Shown: piece after piece, positions 61,217 through 64,000 of the stretch | Position numbering within the stretch: the stretch's first letter is position 1 | Layout: each line of letters starts with the position of its first letter | NCBI RefSeq assembly: GCF_037325665.1 | Contig: NC_090259.1 | Coordinates: 33,217,238-33,281,237, forward strand | Reading direction: 5' to 3' | DNA: 64,000 bases | From: Littorina saxatilis | Taxonomy: Eukaryota > Mollusca > Gastropoda > Littorinimorpha > Littorinidae | Made by a program: the position numbers and the translations under genes | Notes under the pieces: generated by a model | The model's input: the letters and a program-made list of their open reading frames with translations, nothing else | What the model was told of the DNA's origin: nothing | Databases searched by the model: none

Positions 61217-61474
61217 TTACTTATTTAAAACATCTATTCGCTGACTCTTTTCTAAAATTATCCTTGCTCTCTCAGTATCTATATACACACACTCCATTGC
61301 TATCATGTAAGCTTGCTGAAGCTCGCATTTCTCATGATCCGCTAACTTTGACCAATATTTCAAGTACTTATCCACTTCGACTCGGTACCCAGGCAGCAGA
61401 GAAATATGCCTAGCATATGACAAACATATGACATGGCATGTGGAAATCATATAGTAAAGCCATATGTCAGTCAT
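61217..61474 (-). CDS. Possible exon or small ORF, unknown product
   Basis: The part YRVEVDKYLKYWSKLADHEK through AYMIAMECVYIDTERARIIL to SQRIDVLNK is charged and protein-like, ending in TAA. The N-terminal part overlaps the CATATG-type repeat and is doubtful. No acceptor is convincing. It may be the last exon of a gene to the right or a chance frame. Confidence 0.22.
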   Translation of the reverse strand: MTDIWLYYMISTCHVICLSYARHISLLPGYRVEVDKYLKYWSKLADHEKCELQQAYMIAMECVYIDTERARIILEKSQRIDVLNK

Positions 61475-61756
61475 AGATAAATTGCAAATGGTTTTGGAAT
61501 GGCTACCATATGGTTTTTAGGTGTAAATGACATGTCAAAAACACTAGTTTGCCACATCACAAGTGACATTGTCATATGGAAACCTCATTTATACCACATT
61601 ACAAGTGACACTGACATATGAAAATCATTTGTTTGCCATATCACAAATGACATTGGCATATGCAAATTACATGGTTGCCATGAAACAAATGATATTGTTT
61701 GCTATATGTCATATGTTTACTGTATGAATGACATGTCTTCGTCATATGTTTGACCG
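61396..61756. repeat. Degenerate array, about 43-base units rich in CATATG
   Basis: GCCATATCACAAATGACATT and variants recur near 61551, 61593, 61636 and 61678, with looser copies on both sides. Units hold ATGACAT and CATATG on both strands. Confidence 0.75.
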
Positions 61757-62245
61757 ATACTTCGAACCTCACAGACACACACTCAATCACATTTTCACAA
61801 CAAAAGACAAAACAACAGTCTGAAGATCATACTTTATATTCAATATCATAATAATAAGCCAACTTGTATCTTTTCTCCATAAGGAATCAATGAAACAAAG
61901 TCACAGCAGGAATAATACTCCCAAGTCAGCCAAACACACACACATTAAGGGAAAAAAAGGCTTTAAAGTATAGTTTAAAAAACTAAAACAAAAAAAGTAC
62001 CCGCAACTCTCCTCCAAAAAGGCTCTGTAGTGAACCCATGACTATCGCATCACTTCAGGGTTGGACCTTGAGTGTGTGTGGTGAATAACCATCGCAGCAC
62101 TGGGAATATAATCTCTGCAGTATGATTTAAAGACAAGTTCTGGATTGAGAAGAATTAATCTGCTTTAAATTTTGGTTTCAGGATCATATGTTATCTTAAG
62201 ATAATCAGTCCTACACTCTGAATGTGGGTCAAGGTTTGTCACTCT

Positions 62246-62411
62246 TCAGCTTTCTGGATGATGCACAGGGGTGGTGTCTTGGACAGAACTTCTCCCCCAT
62301 CGCCAGAGTTTAGCACCACCGACTGTGCCGAAACAGATATCCCTGATCACGAAGATGTGTGAGCTTGATCGGCTGACATCTTGCAAGACTTTGTTACATG
62401 AGGCATGGTAC
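62246..62411 (-). CDS. Candidate terminal exon, unknown product
   Basis: A strong acceptor TTTTTTTTCCAG precedes 62411. One frame (YHASCNKVLQDVSRSSSHIF...) stays open about 54 codons to TGA. Locally GC-richer than its surroundings. No family recognised; it could be a non-coding exon joined to 63559-63634. Confidence 0.2.
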
Positions 62412-62495
62412 CTGGAAAAAAAAGAGAAAAAATAGAACCTGATAGAATGAAGTGTAGCCAGAGGAAAATGTTTACCATTTGACAGTGTAAAATTG

Positions 62496-62960
62496 TATGA
62501 CTGGAGGACACTACATTCTTTAACAGAGATTTTTCGCAGACTTTTTTTTATCGCCGCTTACTGATTGGTTAGCTATAGCCAAACTAACGCCAAACTGCTC
62601 TTATCGCATTACTGATTTGGAGGTAGCTCCGATAGCCCCGATAGCTGCACTGGCCTTCAAGGTCTGACAAGAATCGTCGCTTAAAACAAGTTTGAGCGTT
62701 TGCGCTGTTCACAAGGGCAGCAATTTTGATCTGATTTGGCGCCGACTAAAATTGTTTTAAAGTAGGGGGAAAGTTGGTACAAAGTCTGCCATGTGAATTT
62801 GAGAGAATTTGACAGTTAAGGTTCATAGAGACTGTTCCATTATGTTTTCTCAAATTACTGGGCATAACTCTCACACACACACACACAAAGAAAAAAAGGT
62901 GAAAAGGGTAGGAACGAGCTTACAGCCACTCAAAAACTGCACTGCAAGGAGTTGAAATAA
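62496..62960. repeat. Duplicated block, copy A (contains MITE Y)
   Basis: GGAGGACACTACATTCTTT, then MITE Y, then GAGAGAATTTGACAGTTAAG through GAACGAGCTTACAGCCACTC to GGAGTTGAAATAAA. Copy B is at 63782-64000 and lacks the MITE. Confidence 0.85.
62536..62790. mobile_element. MITE Y, copy 1
   Basis: CGCAGACTTTTTTTATCGCC at the left, ACAAAGTCTGCC at the right, giving short GCAGACTTT inverted ends. It is present in block A but absent from block B, so it is an insertion. Confidence 0.7.
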
Positions 62961-63190
62961 ATTGATGAATAATCACACCGACACAAAACTATATCCCTGC
63001 CTAGATTTTCAGATCATCTGAAAACATTTAAGTGCTGTTCACATGACAGACGAACAAACAACTTTCCCCCAACTCGAAGTCGTTTGAAAATACCTCCTGG
63101 TTTGTCGGCAAAAAGTCAGCCAATTAAGGTAAGACTTAGCAGCGACTCCAAAAACTGCTGGACTTGGCCGTGGAATAACAAAGATATTCC

Positions 63191-63429
63191 GCAGACTTTT
63201 CTTATCGCCGCTTACTGATTGGTTAGCTATATCAAAACTATAGCCAAACTGCTCTTACTGCATTAGGAGGTAGCTCCGATAGCTGCACTGGTATTCAAAG
63301 TCGGACAAGAATCGTCGCTTAAAACAAGTTTGAGCGTTTTTGCTGTTCACAAGGGAAGCAATTTTGATTTGATTTGGCGCTGACTAAAATTGTTTCAAAG
63401 TAGGGGGAAAGTTGGTACAAAGTCTGCCA
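63191..63429. mobile_element. MITE Y, copy 2
   Basis: CGCAGACTTTTCTTATCGCC through ACAAGAATCGTCGCTTAAAA to ACAAAGTCTGCC, highly similar to copy 1 with small deletions. Confidence 0.75.
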
Positions 63430-63558
63430 TGTAAACAAAACTTAAGTCACAACCTGACTCACCAAAGAAAAGAAAAATGAGGTTGGCCGGTGAGAGAGAG
63501 AAATGTTGAAGTTGAACAGTTATTGATTTATAAGGCAAAGTGATGAATGGTTACTTAC

Positions 63559-63634
63559 CTCAACTCAAAAAGCAAGGTCTTGTTTGTAGTTCAGAGTATG
63601 TTTGACCTGACCGAAGCTGTTCATTAATGCCACT
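63559..63634 (-). ncRNA. Candidate spliced exon, no coding frame
   Basis: Acceptor TTTTTTCAG and donor GAG/GTAAGT bracket 76 bases on the minus strand. All three frames are closed, so if real it is a 5' UTR or non-coding exon, possibly joined to 62411. Confidence 0.2.
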
Positions 63635-63781
63635 CTGAAAAAATATCACAGAAATAATTAATGCTTGATGAAGACATATATGCAATTGCAAAAAACTCTT
63701 ACCAAAAAAACCCATTCAGGTTACAGAACTAAAAATAAATCCTCTGAATAATAAAACTGAGAAAATTGAGCCTATTACTAT

Positions 63782-64000
63782 GAGTATGGCTGGGGGACAC
63801 TACATTCTTTTACATTTGATATTTTTTAAATTAATAAAATCTTCGAGAGAATTTGACAGTTAAGGTTCATAGAGACTGGTCCATTATGTTTTCTCAAATT
63901 ACGGGGCATAACTCTCACACACACACAAAGAAAAAAGGTGAAAAGGGTAGGAACGAGCTTACAGCCACTCAAAAACTGCACTGAAAGGAGTTGAAATAAA
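63782..64000. repeat. Duplicated block, copy B, runs off the window
   Basis: GGGGGACACTACATTCTTTT followed by the GAGAGAATTTGACAGTTAAG block as in copy A, without MITE Y. Confidence 0.85.

Overview
The window is animal nuclear DNA: genes with GT-AG introns of 1 to 14 kb, embedded in dense short repeats. The proteins are invertebrate in character. The repeats (tRNA-headed SINEs, many MITEs, CA/GT microsatellites, long C and G runs) look to me like those of a gastropod mollusc, perhaps a periwinkle-like caenogastropod; that placement is an inference. One 200-base run of N (43277-43476) is an assembly gap.

Layout. 1-9200 is intergenic: TIR elements and a decayed tandem repeat (120-1427), a complete tRNA-derived SINE (2526-2922), a tandem array with about 860-base units (5770-7717), a 36-G run and microsatellites. 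9219-9326 looks like the promoter and 5' leader of the main gene. 9523-40208 (+) is the whole coding region of the Abelson tyrosine kinase (ABL): 14 exons, 3648 coding bases, 1215 residues, with myristoylation-type N-terminus, SH3, SH2, kinase, proline-rich tail and C-terminal F-actin-binding helices. Its introns hold most of the mobile elements. From 40209 comes a long 3' UTR-like stretch, then repeats and the gap. 45030-55300 (-) carries the first three coding exons of a dimethylarginine dimethylaminohydrolase (DDAH), convergent with ABL. Its last exon or exons, with the catalytic cysteine, were not found and may lie in the gap. 55375-64000 is repeats: inverted minisatellite arms, a 1-kb pyrimidine satellite, a long-TIR element, a second tRNA-headed SINE and a duplicated 3' block. 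A few weak exon candidates lie there.

Function. ABL is a cytoplasmic/nuclear signalling kinase that remodels actin. DDAH removes methylated arginines that inhibit nitric-oxide synthase. I see no reason to think they form a pathway; they are ordinary tail-to-tail neighbours.

Most worth a second look: (1) a 5.17-kb fold-back element (46227-51394) whose arms are about 150-base repeats each carrying the nuclear-receptor half-site TCAAGGTCA, flanked by a 5-base target duplication; (2) a roughly 0.8-kb repeat family whose end structures are kept by compensatory changes in a diverged relative; (3) a 57-base duplication copying the splice donor of ABL exon 2 in frame, which could make an SH3 variant 19 residues longer; (4) a mariner-type snap-back element carrying only a transposase DNA-binding domain, nested in a hAT-like element with a 6-base target duplication.
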